Below are positions 26,961 to 35,881 of a DNA stretch of 64,000 nt, piece by piece. The translations under genes were made by a program, and so were the position numbers. Source of the stretch: Pusillimonas noertemannii (GTDB lineage Bacteria > Pseudomonadota > Gammaproteobacteria > Burkholderiales > Burkholderiaceae_B); NCBI RefSeq assembly GCF_003096595.1, contig NZ_QEKO01000004.1, positions 1 to 64,000 of the forward strand, in the 5' to 3' direction. Below the pieces are notes generated by a model. The model did no database searches, was not told where the DNA came from, and saw only the letters and a list, made by a program, of their open reading frames with translations. Every line of letters starts with the position of its first letter. The first letter of the stretch is position 1.

Positions 26961-28727
26961 TCATCTGCCGGCCCACCATTGCTTCAGGGTCGATCTCAGG
27001 ACGGAACCGCGCTCATCGTCCTTGCTCAGGGCCTGGAAATAGGCGCGGGCCTGCTTCCAGGGAATGTGCGGCGGCAGGGGCGGCACATTGGGGTCGACCA
27101 CCACTTCGAGCACCACGGGCCGGTCGGCGCTCAGGGCTTCTTCCCAGGCGGACGCGATGCGGTCGGGCCGGTCTACGCGCATGCCATGCAATCCCAGCAT
27201 CCGCCCATATTCCGCATAGGGAAAAGGCGGCAGCCTCTGGGTCACGTCCACGCGCGGGTCGCCTTCGGCCCTCTGCTCCCAGGTTACTTCGTTGAGATCG
27301 CCGTTGTTAAGCACCATGACGACCAAGGTCGGATTCTGCCAGTCGCGCCAGCGATCGGCGATGGTGATCAATTCATTCAGGCCGTTCATCTGCATGGCGC
27401 CGTCGCCCACCAGCGCGAACACCGGCCTGCCGGGACTGGCCAGCTTGGCCGCCAGCGCGTAGGGAACGCCGCAGCCCATGGTGGCCAGGCCGCCCGACAG
27501 CGAGGCCTGCATGCCCGGGCGCAGCTTGATGTCGCGCGCATACCAGTTCGCCGCCGTACCCGAATCGCAGGTGATGATGCTGTCGTCGGGCAGCCTGGGT
27601 GAAAGCTCCCAGAAGACCCGCTGCGGATTGACCGGATCGGCATCGACCATGGCGCGGGCCTCCATCTTGCGCCACCATTCCGACACCAGCCCTTCGATCC
27701 GCTTGCGCCAGGCATCATCGCTGCGGGATTCAAGAAACGGTACCAGGGCCTGCAAGGTTTGCCGGGCATCGCCTACCAGCCCCACCTCGACGGGATAGCG
27801 CAGATTCAGCATGCTGCCGTCGCGATCGATCTGAACCGCCCTGGCCTGTCCCTCGGGCGGCAGGAACTCGGAATACGGAAAGGCCGTTCCCACCATCAGC
27901 AAGGTGTCGCAGCCGTTCATCAGCTCCCAGCTGGGTTGGGTGCCCAGCATGCCGATGGAGCCCGTCACATAAGGCAGGCGATCGTCCAGCGCCGGCTTGC
28001 CCAGCAAGGCCTTGGCCACCCCGGCACCCAGCACATCGGCGACCTGGCGCAACTCTTCCTCGGCGCCGATGGCACCGGCGCCCACCAGCATGGCCACGCG
28101 CTCGCCCTTGTTCAGGACATCGGCGGCATTGCGCAGCGCATGCGCGTCGGGCACGTTGGCGTGATGGGTGTAGCCGATGCCGGTATGCGTCGTGCCGTGC
28201 TCACGCGGCGGTGCCTCGACCGCCGGCAAGGTTTGCACGTCGTTGGGCAGAATGATGCAGGTAACGCTGCGCCGCTCCATCGCAATGCGCAAAGCGCGGT
28301 CGATCAGGTGCCGAAGCTGGGTGGGCGTGCTGGCCGTGTGCACGAAGTCGCGCGCCACGTCCTTGAACAGGCTGTGCAGGTCGACCTCCTGCTGGTAATT
28401 GGTGCCCAGCGCGCTGCGCGCCTGCTGCCCCACGATGGCCACCACCGGCTGATGATCCATCCTGGCGTCGTACAGGCCGTTGGCCAGGTGTATGGCGCCC
28501 GGGCCCGAAGTGGCCACGCATACGCCCACCTGACCGGTAAATTTGGCATGGGCGCAAGCCATCAGGGCCGCGGTCTCTTCGTGCCGCGTCTGGACGAATT
28601 CCAACGGCAGGTCCGTGCGGCCAAAGGCCGCCATCAGCCCATTAATGCCGTCTCCGGGATAGCCGAACACGCGCCTGATGCCCCATTGATCCAGGCGCTT
28701 GACGATAAAGTCGGATACGTTTTGCAT
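26961..28727 (-). CDS. ThDP-dependent pyruvate oxidase/dehydrogenase-like enzyme (PoxB family)
   Basis: A 588-aa thiamine-diphosphate enzyme with the three usual domains. The activating Glu lies in the RHEET block (49-52), and the ThDP-Mg motif runs from GDGAMQMNG to VLNNGD. PoxB-type enzymes oxidise pyruvate to acetate and CO2 and pass electrons to quinone in stationary phase. The central FAD-type domain region is present. The exact substrate cannot be fixed from sequence; other ThDP oxidases share the layout. Its ribosome site lies in a hairpin (28731-28764). Confidence 0.85.
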   Translation of the reverse strand: MQNVSDFIVKRLDQWGIRRVFGYPGDGINGLMAAFGRTDLPLEFVQTRHEETAALMACAHAKFTGQVGVCVATSGPGAIHLANGLYDARMDHQPVVAIVGQQARSALGTNYQQEVDLHSLFKDVARDFVHTASTPTQLRHLIDRALRIAMERRSVTCIILPNDVQTLPAVEAPPREHGTTHTGIGYTHHANVPDAHALRNAADVLNKGERVAMLVGAGAIGAEEELRQVADVLGAGVAKALLGKPALDDRLPYVTGSIGMLGTQPSWELMNGCDTLLMVGTAFPYSEFLPPEGQARAVQIDRDGSMLNLRYPVEVGLVGDARQTLQALVPFLESRSDDAWRKRIEGLVSEWWRKMEARAMVDADPVNPQRVFWELSPRLPDDSIITCDSGTAANWYARDIKLRPGMQASLSGGLATMGCGVPYALAAKLASPGRPVFALVGDGAMQMNGLNELITIADRWRDWQNPTLVVMVLNNGDLNEVTWEQRAEGDPRVDVTQRLPPFPYAEYGRMLGLHGMRVDRPDRIASAWEEALSADRPVVLEVVVDPNVPPLPPHIPWKQARAYFQALSKDDERGSVLRSTLKQWWAGR

Positions 28728-28730
28728 TGA

Positions 28731-28764
28731 TGCCTTCCTGCTTGCTCTGCGAGCAGGAAAGGCA
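28731..28764 (-). promoter_or_regulatory. Hairpin covering the poxB-like ribosome binding site
   Basis: TGCCTTCCTGCT (28731-28742) pairs with 28752-28764 with a single bulged A around a 9-nt loop. On the minus strand the downstream arm includes AGGAAGG, which is the Shine-Dalgarno sequence of the gene starting at 28727. It may be the terminator of the cueR-yqjG transcript, a translational switch, or both. Confidence 0.45.
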
Positions 28765-28784
28765 GCAACCTACATGCCCGAGGC

Positions 28785-29762
28785 TCAGACGAGTTCGCGC
28801 TGATGCTGGGCCGAGAAATCGATGACAGGCCCGGCCGGCACGATGCCGGTCGGGTTGATCTGCGTGTGGCTGCGGTAGTAGTGGCCCTTGATGTGGTCCA
28901 TGTTCACCGTGGCGGCCACGCCCGGGTATTGATAGAGCTCCCGGGTAAAGCCCCAGAGACCGGGGAAATCGACCAGGCGCTTGAGGTTGCACTTGAAATG
29001 CCCGTAATACACCGGGTCGAAACGCAACAGGGTCGTGAACAGCCGCCAGTCGGCCTCGGTCAGGACGGCTCCAGCAAGGTAGCGCTGCTTCAGCAGGCGG
29101 CGCTCCATTCTGCCAAGTGCCTGGAACAGTTCCTGGACCGCCTGCTCATAGGCCTCTTGCGAGGTGGCAAAGCCGGCCCGATAGACGCCATTGTTGATGT
29201 TGGCATAGACGTCGGCGTTGACCTCGTCGATCTGTTCGCGCAGCCCGGTCGGATAATAGTCGCCCGCCGCCGCGCCTGCGCCGTCGAAGGCGCTGTTGAG
29301 CATGCGGATGATCTCGGACGATTCGTTGTTGACGATGGTGCGCCGCTGCTTGTCCCACAGCACTGGCACGGTGACCCGACCCGTGTAGCCGGGTTGCGCC
29401 AGCGTATACAGCTGATGCACATAGCTGGCGTGGTTGACGTGGTCGGCCACCACGCCTTCGTCGGGCTCGAAGGTCCAGCCATGGTGGGCCATCAGCGGAT
29501 TCACCACCGACACGCTTATGAAGGAATCGAGCTGCTTGATCGCGCGGAATATCAGGGTGCGGTGAGCCCAGGGGCATGCCAGCGAGACGTAAAGGTGGTA
29601 GCGGCCGGGCTCGGCCGCAAAACCGCCCTCGCCCGAAGGCCCCGCCGAGCCGTCGGGCGTGATCCAGTTGCGGAACTGCGCCTCGCTGCGCACGAAGCGC
29701 CCGCCCGTGCTTTTCGTGTCGTACCACTGGTCGGTCCATTGACCGTCTATCAGCAAACCCAT
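28785..29762 (-). CDS. yqjG: Glutathionyl-hydroquinone reductase (YqjG/Xi-class GST)
   Basis: A 325-aa Xi-class glutathione transferase that reduces glutathionyl-hydroquinones to hydroquinone and glutathione. The catalytic Cys63 lies in SLACPWAHRT, the same position as in E. coli YqjG. An N-terminal thioredoxin-like domain is followed by a helical domain. Its GAGGTG ribosome site lies within the last codons of cueR, and the genes are 4 nt apart, so quinone detoxification is coupled to the copper regulator. Confidence 0.93.
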   Translation of the reverse strand: MGLLIDGQWTDQWYDTKSTGGRFVRSEAQFRNWITPDGSAGPSGEGGFAAEPGRYHLYVSLACPWAHRTLIFRAIKQLDSFISVSVVNPLMAHHGWTFEPDEGVVADHVNHASYVHQLYTLAQPGYTGRVTVPVLWDKQRRTIVNNESSEIIRMLNSAFDGAGAAAGDYYPTGLREQIDEVNADVYANINNGVYRAGFATSQEAYEQAVQELFQALGRMERRLLKQRYLAGAVLTEADWRLFTTLLRFDPVYYGHFKCNLKRLVDFPGLWGFTRELYQYPGVAATVNMDHIKGHYYRSHTQINPTGIVPAGPVIDFSAQHQRELV

Positions 29763-29766
29763 TCAT

Positions 29767-30171
29767 TCACCTCTGGCTGGTTCCGAAGCTGGAGAGCTCC
29801 TCGAGTATCGGGCAACCGGGGCGGTCGTCGCCATGGCAGCAATCGGCCAGAACCCGCAACTGGTCGCGAATGGACTGCAGCTTGGCGATGTCCTGGTCGA
29901 GCTCGCCGATGTACTGGCCGGCCAGCCGCTTGACGTCCTGGCTTTTGCGGCTTTTGTCCTTCCATAGCCCGACCAGCATGCGGATGCGATCGAGCGAAAA
30001 GCCCAGATCGCGCGCACGGCGGATGAACCTGAGGGTCTGGACATCGACCTCGCCGTACTGGCGGTAGCCGGCGGCGGAACGCACGGCAGCCGGCAGCAAC
30101 CCCACGCTTTCGTAGTAGCGTATCATTTTCGCCGTAACGCCCGAGGCCGCCGCGGCCTGGCCTATGTTCAT
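29767..30171 (-). CDS. cueR: Copper-responsive MerR-family regulator CueR
   Basis: A 134-aa MerR-type regulator with an N-terminal winged helix (MNIGQAAAASGVTAKMIRYYE), a dimerisation helix, and the copper-binding loop C112-HGDDRPG-C120, the same Cys positions as E. coli CueR. It activates copZ and copA by underwinding promoters with 19-bp spacers, two of which are visible at 30214 and 32796. The start at 30171 matches the family; the frame extends 7 codons upstream. Confidence 0.94.
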   Translation of the reverse strand: MNIGQAAAASGVTAKMIRYYESVGLLPAAVRSAAGYRQYGEVDVQTLRFIRRARDLGFSLDRIRMLVGLWKDKSRKSQDVKRLAGQYIGELDQDIAKLQSIRDQLRVLADCCHGDDRPGCPILEELSSFGTSQR

Positions 30172-30213
30172 GTCGCTTTCCCTTGCTTGCACCGATCGGT
30201 GCCTTGCCCAGCC

Positions 30214-30244
30214 TTGACCTTACCATGGCGGCAAGGTTTAAAGT
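30214..30244 (+). promoter_or_regulatory. CueR-type promoter of copZ
   Basis: The -35 TTGACC (30214-30219) and -10 TAAAGT (30239-30244) are separated by 19 bp, the over-long spacing of MerR-family promoters. The dyad ACCTTACC/GGCAAGGT (30217-30224 and 30230-30237) fills the spacer and matches 7 of 8 positions. It serves copZ. Confidence 0.82.
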
Positions 30245-30271
30245 TCAAGTCCAACTTCATGGAGAACACAA

Positions 30272-30475
30272 ATGCTTGAATTCCGCGTTCAGGACATGAC
30301 CTGCGGCCACTGTGCAGGCGCGATCACCAAGGCTGTCAAGCAGGTGGCCCCCCAAGCTTCCGTAGAAGTCGACCTTGACCGGCACCGCGTGCGTGTGCAG
30401 GGCGAGGCCGACGGCGAGGCGGTAAAGGCCGCCATTGCCGACGCCGGCTATACGCCCGAGCCCGCCGGCAACTGA
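30272..30475 (+). CDS. copZ: Copper chaperone CopZ (HMA domain)
   Basis: A 67-aa cytosolic metallochaperone with a single heavy-metal-associated domain. The binding motif is MTCGHC at residues 9-14. It carries Cu(I) to CopA or CueR. It is expressed from the CueR-type promoter immediately upstream. Its last 28 nt overlap the 3' end of convergent copA. Confidence 0.92.
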   Translation: MLEFRVQDMTCGHCAGAITKAVKQVAPQASVEVDLDRHRVRVQGEADGEAVKAAIADAGYTPEPAGN

Positions 30476-32751
30476 AAGCCTCGCAGGCGCAAGGCGTTGC
30501 CCAGCACGAAGACGCTCGACAACGCCATGGCGCCGGCGGCAAACACGGGCGACATCAGCACGCCCATTACCGGATACAGCACCCCTGCCGCCACCGGAAT
30601 CAGCGCCGTGTTGTAGGCAAAGGCCCAGAACAAGTTCTGGCGGATATTGCGCAGCGTGGCGCGCGATAATGCCAGGGCCCCGGGCACGCCCATCAAGTCG
30701 CCCGACATCAGCACCACATCAGCGGCCTCCATGGCCACGTCGGTGCCCGTGCCCACCGCCACGCCCACGTCGGCGGCGGCCAGGGCCGGCGCATCATTGA
30801 TGCCGTCGCCCACGAAGGCCAGCGCTCCGTGCTGGCTGCGCAGCCGCTCCACCTCTGCAACCTTGCCTTCGGGAAGCACCTCGGCCACGACCTCGTCTAT
30901 GCCCAGCTGGCGCGCGATGGCCTGCGCCGTGCGGCGGTCGTCGCCCGTAATCATGGCTACCTTCAGGCCCAGCCCGTGCAGGGCCGCTATGGCCTTCGAC
31001 GTGGTGGGCTTGATGGGGTCGGCCACCGCCAGCATGGCGGCCAGGCGCCCGTCGACGGCGGCGTAGATCGGCGTCTTGCCTTCGTCCGCCAGGCGCCGGG
31101 CATCGTCGGAGAATCGTTGCGCGTCGATGCCCAGCTTGCGCATATAGCGGTCGGCGCCAATATGGACACGCCTGCCTCCGGCCACCCCCCATACGCCCGA
31201 TCCGGTCTCGGCCTGGAACTGCTCGACCTTGGGCAGGGAAAGCGATTCGGCCTGGGCCGCGGCCACCAGCGCCTGCGCGATGGGGTGCTCGGAATGCCCT
31301 TCGACGGCGGCGATATGGGCCAGTACGTCGGCGCGCTCCCAACCCTCGGCCGTGATCAGGTCGGTGAGTGCGGGCTTGCCCAGGGTCAGGGTGCCGGTCT
31401 TGTCGAACGCCACCACGCGCGTTTCTGCAAATTGCTGCAAGGCCTCGCCGCGGCGAAAGAATATGCCCATCTGCGCGCCCCGCCCCATGCCCACCATGAT
31501 GGAGGTGGGCGTGGCCAGGCCCATGGCGCAGGGGCAGGCAACGATCAGCACCGCCACGCCGTTGACCAGGGCAAACGTCAGTGCCGGCGACGGTCCCCAA
31601 AAGAACCAGACGGCACAGGTAAGCAGGGCCACGGCGATGACGGCGGGCACGAACCACATCGTGATGCGATCGACCAGGGCCTGAATGGGCAGCTTGGCCG
31701 CCTGGGCGTGCTCGACCATGGCGATGATGCGGGCCAGCACGGTGTCCGCGCCCACCTGCGTGGCCCGATAAGTAAGCGAGCCCGACTGGTTCACCGTGCC
31801 GCCCACCACCTGGGCGCCCTCGCCTTTGCGCACCGGGTCGGGCTCGCCGGTGATCATCGATTCATCGACAAAGCTTTCGCCGGCCACGACTTCTCCGTCC
31901 ACCGCCATCCGTTCGCCGGGCCGCGCCAGCAACGTGTCGCCCGCCTGTACCTGGTCGATGGGCAGTTCGATGAAATCGTCGCCGCGCCGGACACGCGCGG
32001 TGCGCGGCTGCAGGGTCATGAGCCGCTTGATGGCCTCGGAAGTGCGGCCCTTGGCCCGAGCCTCGAGATAGCGGCCCAGCAGGATCAGCGTGGCGATGAC
32101 AGCCGCCGCCTCGAAGTAGACATGGACCGTGCCCTGGGGAAGCAGGCCCGGCAGGAAGGTGGCCACCACCGAATAGGCATAGGCGGCGCCAGCGCCGACC
32201 GCCACCAGGGAGTTCATGTCGGGCGCTCCGCGCAGCAGCGCCGGCACGCCGCGAAGAAAGAAGCGGCGGCCCGGCCCGGCCAGCACCAGTGTCGTCAGCA
32301 CGAACTGCAGGCGCCAGCTGAATTCGAGTCCTATGGTCTCCGCCACGAAGTGGTGCACCGGCATGAAAAAGTGCGAGCCCATCTCCAGCAGGAACACCGG
32401 CAGGGTCAGGACGAAGGCGATGATGAGCGCCCTTCGAAGCTCGGCGCTTTCGGCGCGCTGCCGTTCGGCCAATTCATCTTGCGCCGCCGTATCGGCCCGC
32501 GCCTGGCGCGCCTCGTAGCCGGCCTTGCCCACCGCCTGGATGGCCGCCTGCACGTCGGGAGTGTGTTCAAAATACACTTCGGCCTTTTGGGTGGCCAGGT
32601 TCACACTGGCGTCGGCGACGCCCGGCGCCGCCTTGAGGGCGCGCTCTACGCGTCCCACGCACGAGGCGCAACTCATTCCCTCGACGTCAAGGGTGATGGA
32701 CTGTGTGAATGGCTGGATGGGCGCGGATGCGCCTGGGCGAATTGCATTCAT
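30448..32751 (-). CDS. copA: Copper-exporting P1B-type ATPase CopA
   Basis: A 767-aa inner-membrane Cu(I) exporter with one N-terminal HMA domain (CASC at 28-31), membrane helices, the CPC site in [12 protein letters not shown] (about 402-413), phosphorylation motif DKTGTLT, the HP motif in [10 protein letters not shown], and [11 protein letters not shown]. The actuator loop reads TGEPDPV, as in many copper ATPases. It has its own CueR-type promoter at 32796-32826. The 3' end overlaps copZ by 28 nt in a convergent arrangement. Confidence 0.96.
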   Translation of the reverse strand: MNAIRPGASAPIQPFTQSITLDVEGMSCASCVGRVERALKAAPGVADASVNLATQKAEVYFEHTPDVQAAIQAVGKAGYEARQARADTAAQDELAERQRAESAELRRALIIAFVLTLPVFLLEMGSHFFMPVHHFVAETIGLEFSWRLQFVLTTLVLAGPGRRFFLRGVPALLRGAPDMNSLVAVGAGAAYAYSVVATFLPGLLPQGTVHVYFEAAAVIATLILLGRYLEARAKGRTSEAIKRLMTLQPRTARVRRGDDFIELPIDQVQAGDTLLARPGERMAVDGEVVAGESFVDESMITGEPDPVRKGEGAQVVGGTVNQSGSLTYRATQVGADTVLARIIAMVEHAQAAKLPIQALVDRITMWFVPAVIAVALLTCAVWFFWGPSPALTFALVNGVAVLIVACPCAMGLATPTSIMVGMGRGAQMGIFFRRGEALQQFAETRVVAFDKTGTLTLGKPALTDLITAEGWERADVLAHIAAVEGHSEHPIAQALVAAAQAESLSLPKVEQFQAETGSGVWGVAGGRRVHIGADRYMRKLGIDAQRFSDDARRLADEGKTPIYAAVDGRLAAMLAVADPIKPTTSKAIAALHGLGLKVAMITGDDRRTAQAIARQLGIDEVVAEVLPEGKVAEVERLRSQHGALAFVGDGINDAPALAAADVGVAVGTGTDVAMEAADVVLMSGDLMGVPGALALSRATLRNIRQNLFWAFAYNTALIPVAAGVLYPVMGVLMSPVFAAGAMALSSVFVLGNALRLRGFQLPAGSGV

Positions 32752-32795
32752 GGCTTCAATGGGCGCACGGCCCTCCGATTTGTTCCAATGAGGCC

Positions 32796-32826
32796 ACCGT
32801 AAACCTTACCATCATGTAAAGGTCAA
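32796..32826 (-). promoter_or_regulatory. CueR-type promoter of copA
   Basis: On the minus strand, -35 TTGACC (32826-32821) and -10 TACGGT (32801-32796) are 19 bp apart. The dyad ACCTTACC/GTAAAGGT (32803-32810 and 32816-32823) mirrors that of the copZ promoter. Both genes are therefore likely to be induced together by copper through CueR. Confidence 0.82.
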
Positions 32827-32956
32827 GCGCGCGAAAAAAAGCTTTCAGGCAAGCGAAAAAAAGGCTTTTCAGATATAAACTCAATGCAATATCCTCTGCC
32901 AAGTTGTGAATCACAGGCTCGGGCGTATCCTTTCCCCACCACATAAAGAGACAACC

Positions 32957-33202
32957 ATGAGAAAAGCGACACTGGTACTGGCCCTGGCCAGCCTGGGTGC
33001 GCTGGCGGCATGCCAGACGCCCTCGAACTCGCACGGCAGCTCCAAGCATTCCGAGTTCAATTGCATCGCGGGCACCGTAGGCGGGGCCGTCGTCGGCGGT
33101 CTGCTGGGCAGCACGGTCGGCGGCGGACGAGGCCGCACCGTGTCGACCGCGGTGGGCATTGGCGCGGGCGGCTATCTTGGCAACCAAATGGGGTGCAAAT
33201 AA
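32957..33202 (+). CDS. Glycine-zipper lipoprotein (OsmB/17-kDa-antigen-like)
   Basis: An 81-aa protein with a lipoprotein signal (lipobox LAAC, Cys19). The mature part carries a glycine-zipper hairpin: GTVGGAVVGGLLGSTVGGG then GIGAGGYLGNQMG. Such proteins sit in the outer membrane and are often osmotically or stress induced. The stop codon overlaps the start of the EF-hand gene (TAATG), indicating coupled translation. Confidence 0.85.
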   Translation: MRKATLVLALASLGALAACQTPSNSHGSSKHSEFNCIAGTVGGAVVGGLLGSTVGGGRGRTVSTAVGIGAGGYLGNQMGCK

Positions 33203-33579
33203 TGAAGAACCTCACCATCAAGCCTGTCGCCGCCATGGCGTTTGCTCTTGTCCTGCTGGGCACGGGCCACGCCCAGACCACGCCGGCCGCGCAGCCCCAA
33301 CTTACCCCTGAACATTTCGCCCAGCTCGACCGTGACGGAAGCGGCGGCATCAGCAGGGCCGAATACGAGCAATTCATGCGCGAATCGTTCCAGAAACTGG
33401 ACACCGACGGCAACAAGCGCCTTAGTCAGACCGAGGCAAGCACCGTGCTGACGCCCGAACAGTTCGCTGCGGTCGACAAGAACAAGGACGGCCAGATCGC
33501 GCTCGACGAGTTCCTAGACCACGTCATGCGGGACTTCGACCGCTACGACTACGATAAGGACGGCGTGCTGCAGCCCTGA
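33202..33579 (+). CDS. Secreted EF-hand calcium-binding protein
   Basis: A 125-aa protein with a cleavable signal peptide (to about residue 24, GHAQT). It has three recognisable EF-hand loops (DRDGSGGISRAE, DTDGNKRLSQTE, DKNKDGQIALDE) and a fourth partial loop at the C-terminus (DYDKDGVLQ). It is probably periplasmic and binds calcium. It overlaps the glycine-zipper lipoprotein gene by one base and is convergent with zitB, 1 nt apart. The role is unknown. Confidence 0.85.
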   Translation: MKNLTIKPVAAMAFALVLLGTGHAQTTPAAQPQLTPEHFAQLDRDGSGGISRAEYEQFMRESFQKLDTDGNKRLSQTEASTVLTPEQFAAVDKNKDGQIALDEFLDHVMRDFDRYDYDKDGVLQP

Positions 33580-33580
33580 T

Positions 33581-34564
33581 TCAGCAGCAGGCGGCGCGGT
33601 CGCCGGGCAGATCGGCGCAATGGCTTTCTTCGACCTGTATGGTGGCATGATCGATGCCAAAGCGTTCGGCCAGCCTGGCGCGCACCGCGCCGATTACCTC
33701 GCGGGGCGCGGCTTGCCCGCGCGGCACCACGTGCAGGGTCAGCAGGTGCTTGTCGGCGGTGATCGACCACACATGGATGTGATGGACATCGTGCACAAGA
33801 AGCACCTGGGTCTCGAGATCGGCCTTGATCTCGGCAATGCTGACGCCTGGCGGCGTGCCTTCCAGAAGAATGTGGCCCGCCGAACGCACCACCCCCCATG
33901 CGCTTTTCAGGATGATCAGCGCCACCAATACCGACAGAATCGGGTCGATGGGCGTCCAGCCCGTCCATAGTATGACCACGGCCGCCGCGATGGCGGCCAC
34001 CGACCCCAGCAGGTCGCCCACCACGTGCAGCAAGGCACTGCGCAGGTTGAGGTTGTCGTGGCTGCCCCGAAACAGCACGAAGAAGGCCGCGATGTTGGCG
34101 GCCAGGCCGGCCACCGCCACGACCAGCATGGGGCCGCCCAATATCGGCGCCGGCTCGAACCAGCGGCGCACCGCCTCGACCACGATCCAGGCCGCGATGG
34201 CGAACAGCGCCAGCCCGTTGACGAAAGCCGCCAGGATCTCGACCCGGCGAAAACCGTAGGAAAGCTGTTCGGTCGCCGCCCGCTTGCCGATGCGTACGGC
34301 CAGCCAGCTGAAAGCCAGGGCAGCGGCATCGCTGGCCATGTGGCCGGCGTCGGCCAGCAGCGCCAGGGAACCCGACACCACCCCGCCCGCGATTTCGACC
34401 ACCATGAACACGGCGATGATGACGAAGGCCCACATCAGGCGGCGCTCGTCGGTAACGCCGTGCGCATGCCCTCCGGGGCCGTGGTGATGATGGCCATGGC
34501 CCTGGGCGCCATGGTCGTGGCCATGATCATGCGAATGATCGTGGTCGTGCTTTGAATTGCTCAT
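33581..34564 (-). CDS. zitB: Cation diffusion facilitator, ZitB-like zinc exporter
   Basis: A 327-aa CDF antiporter with six membrane helices and a cytoplasmic C-terminal domain. The His-rich N-terminus (about residues 6-36) suits zinc binding. The transport-site HxxxD pairs are visible as HMASD and HVVGD. It exports Zn(II), and possibly Cd(II), in exchange for protons. It adds to the metal-resistance theme of the neighbouring copper genes. Confidence 0.92.
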   Translation of the reverse strand: MSNSKHDHDHSHDHGHDHGAQGHGHHHHGPGGHAHGVTDERRLMWAFVIIAVFMVVEIAGGVVSGSLALLADAGHMASDAAALAFSWLAVRIGKRAATEQLSYGFRRVEILAAFVNGLALFAIAAWIVVEAVRRWFEPAPILGGPMLVVAVAGLAANIAAFFVLFRGSHDNLNLRSALLHVVGDLLGSVAAIAAAVVILWTGWTPIDPILSVLVALIILKSAWGVVRSAGHILLEGTPPGVSIAEIKADLETQVLLVHDVHHIHVWSITADKHLLTLHVVPRGQAAPREVIGAVRARLAERFGIDHATIQVEESHCADLPGDRAACC

Positions 34565-34842
34565 GTAGCGATCTGTCCTGAATGCAGGTGGGTCCGTCGT
34601 GAATGCCGGTGCCCGGTGCCACGGAATAGCTGTTTATACCAGTTTGTACCCGAAGCATCGCTCGGATGATAGCCTGCCCCGTGCTCGCTGCAGGCCTCTG
34701 GGGAGCCGGGTTCCGCGTCCTGGGCCTTGCCCATGGGCTGAACGCACTACCCTTGAAAACTCCGACAATGAAAAAACAGTTTTCTCCCGCCCCGGCTCAA
34801 AGTATGCTTTCCGATGACGACCACCACCCACCGGGAGCCGCC

Positions 34843-35733
34843 ATGAACCGCAAGAAAGTCTCTGATTTCCACCCCGACGTGCTTCGCCTGTTCGACCAAT
34901 ACGTGCATGGCGCCCTGGACCGCAGGGCCTTCTTGCAAAAGGCCGCCCGCTATGCCGTCGGAGGCCTGACCGCCACCGCCCTGCTTGAAAGCCTCAAGCC
35001 CAACTTCGCCTGGGCCAAGCAGGTGCCCGAGTCGGACAAGCGCATTACCACCAGCCGGCAAAAATACCCCTCGCCCCAGGGCAGCGGCACCATGAAAGGC
35101 TACCTCGCCCTGCCCGCCCAGCCTCAGGGCAAGCTTCCCGCCGTAATCGTGTATCACGAGAACCGGGGACTGAATCCCTATATTGAAGACGTCGCGCGCC
35201 GCCTGGCCGTCGAAGGCTATATCGCCTTTGCGCCCGATGCCCTGACACCGCTTGGCGGCTATCCCGGCGATGAAGACGAAGCACGAGCCCTGTTTGCCAA
35301 GCTCGACCAGGCCAAGACGCGCGAAGACCTGTTCGCCGCCGTCGACTACGTGCAGAAGCACCCCGACTACAGCGGCCGTTATGGCGCGGTAGGCTTTTGC
35401 TACGGGGGCGGCATAGTGAACAAGCTGGCCGTGCAGCGCGCCGACCTGGCCGCGGGCGTGCCCTTCTACGGCACCCAGCCCAGCGCCGAAGAAACCGCAA
35501 GCATCAAGGCGCCGCTGCTCATCCATTACGCCGAGAACGACGAGCGCGTCAATGCCGGATGGCCCGCTTTCGAACAGGCCTTGAAGGACAACAAGGTCGA
35601 ATATCAGGCCTTCATCTACCCGGGCACCCAGCACGGCTTCCACAACGACACCACGCCCCGCTACGATGAAGAAGCCGCCAAGCTGGCCTGGAGCCGCACG
35701 CTGGAGTTCTTTGGCAAGCATCTGAAAGACTGA
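34843..35733 (+). CDS. Dienelactone hydrolase-family protein with Tat-like leader
   Basis: A 296-aa alpha/beta hydrolase. The nucleophile Cys186 lies in GFCYGGG, the acid in YAENDER and the His in TQHGFH, which is the Cys-Asp-His triad of dienelactone hydrolases. The N-terminus holds DRRAFLQKAARYAVGG (residues 26-41), a twin-arginine-like motif, so export is possible; YghX-type homologues share this. GGGAG precedes the ATG at 34843. The substrate is unknown. Confidence 0.87.
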   Translation: MNRKKVSDFHPDVLRLFDQYVHGALDRRAFLQKAARYAVGGLTATALLESLKPNFAWAKQVPESDKRITTSRQKYPSPQGSGTMKGYLALPAQPQGKLPAVIVYHENRGLNPYIEDVARRLAVEGYIAFAPDALTPLGGYPGDEDEARALFAKLDQAKTREDLFAAVDYVQKHPDYSGRYGAVGFCYGGGIVNKLAVQRADLAAGVPFYGTQPSAEETASIKAPLLIHYAENDERVNAGWPAFEQALKDNKVEYQAFIYPGTQHGFHNDTTPRYDEEAAKLAWSRTLEFFGKHLKD

Positions 35734-35734
35734 T

Positions 35735-35798
35735 GCCCGCCTGGCGCGGGCCAAATCGCGGCCAGGTACCGCATGGCCGGGCCGCCCGACGGCGGGCG
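35735..35798. terminator. Paired GC hairpins between convergent genes
   Basis: Two stem-loops lie between the hydrolase and the RES toxin gene: GCCCGC/GCGGGC (35735-35740 with 35746-35751), which starts right after the stop codon, and CGCCCG-ACGG-CGGGCG (35783-35798). Neither has a T-run. Confidence 0.45.
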
Positions 35799-35881
35799 CG
35801 CTTGATACGTTGGGCCAACCCGCAACAGGGGGCCGGAATCCAGATCGCGAACGCGAGGCGGCCGCCGCCCGAAACCGCCGA

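Noticed and set aside
30829-32802. A 657-codon open frame antisense to copA
   Set aside because: It is a codon-bias shadow; copA on the minus strand has all P-type ATPase motifs.
34755-34784. GAAAACT/AGTTTTC inverted repeat upstream of the dienelactone hydrolase as an operator
   Set aside because: It is a short, low-complexity A/T repeat of a kind expected by chance; position alone is not convincing.
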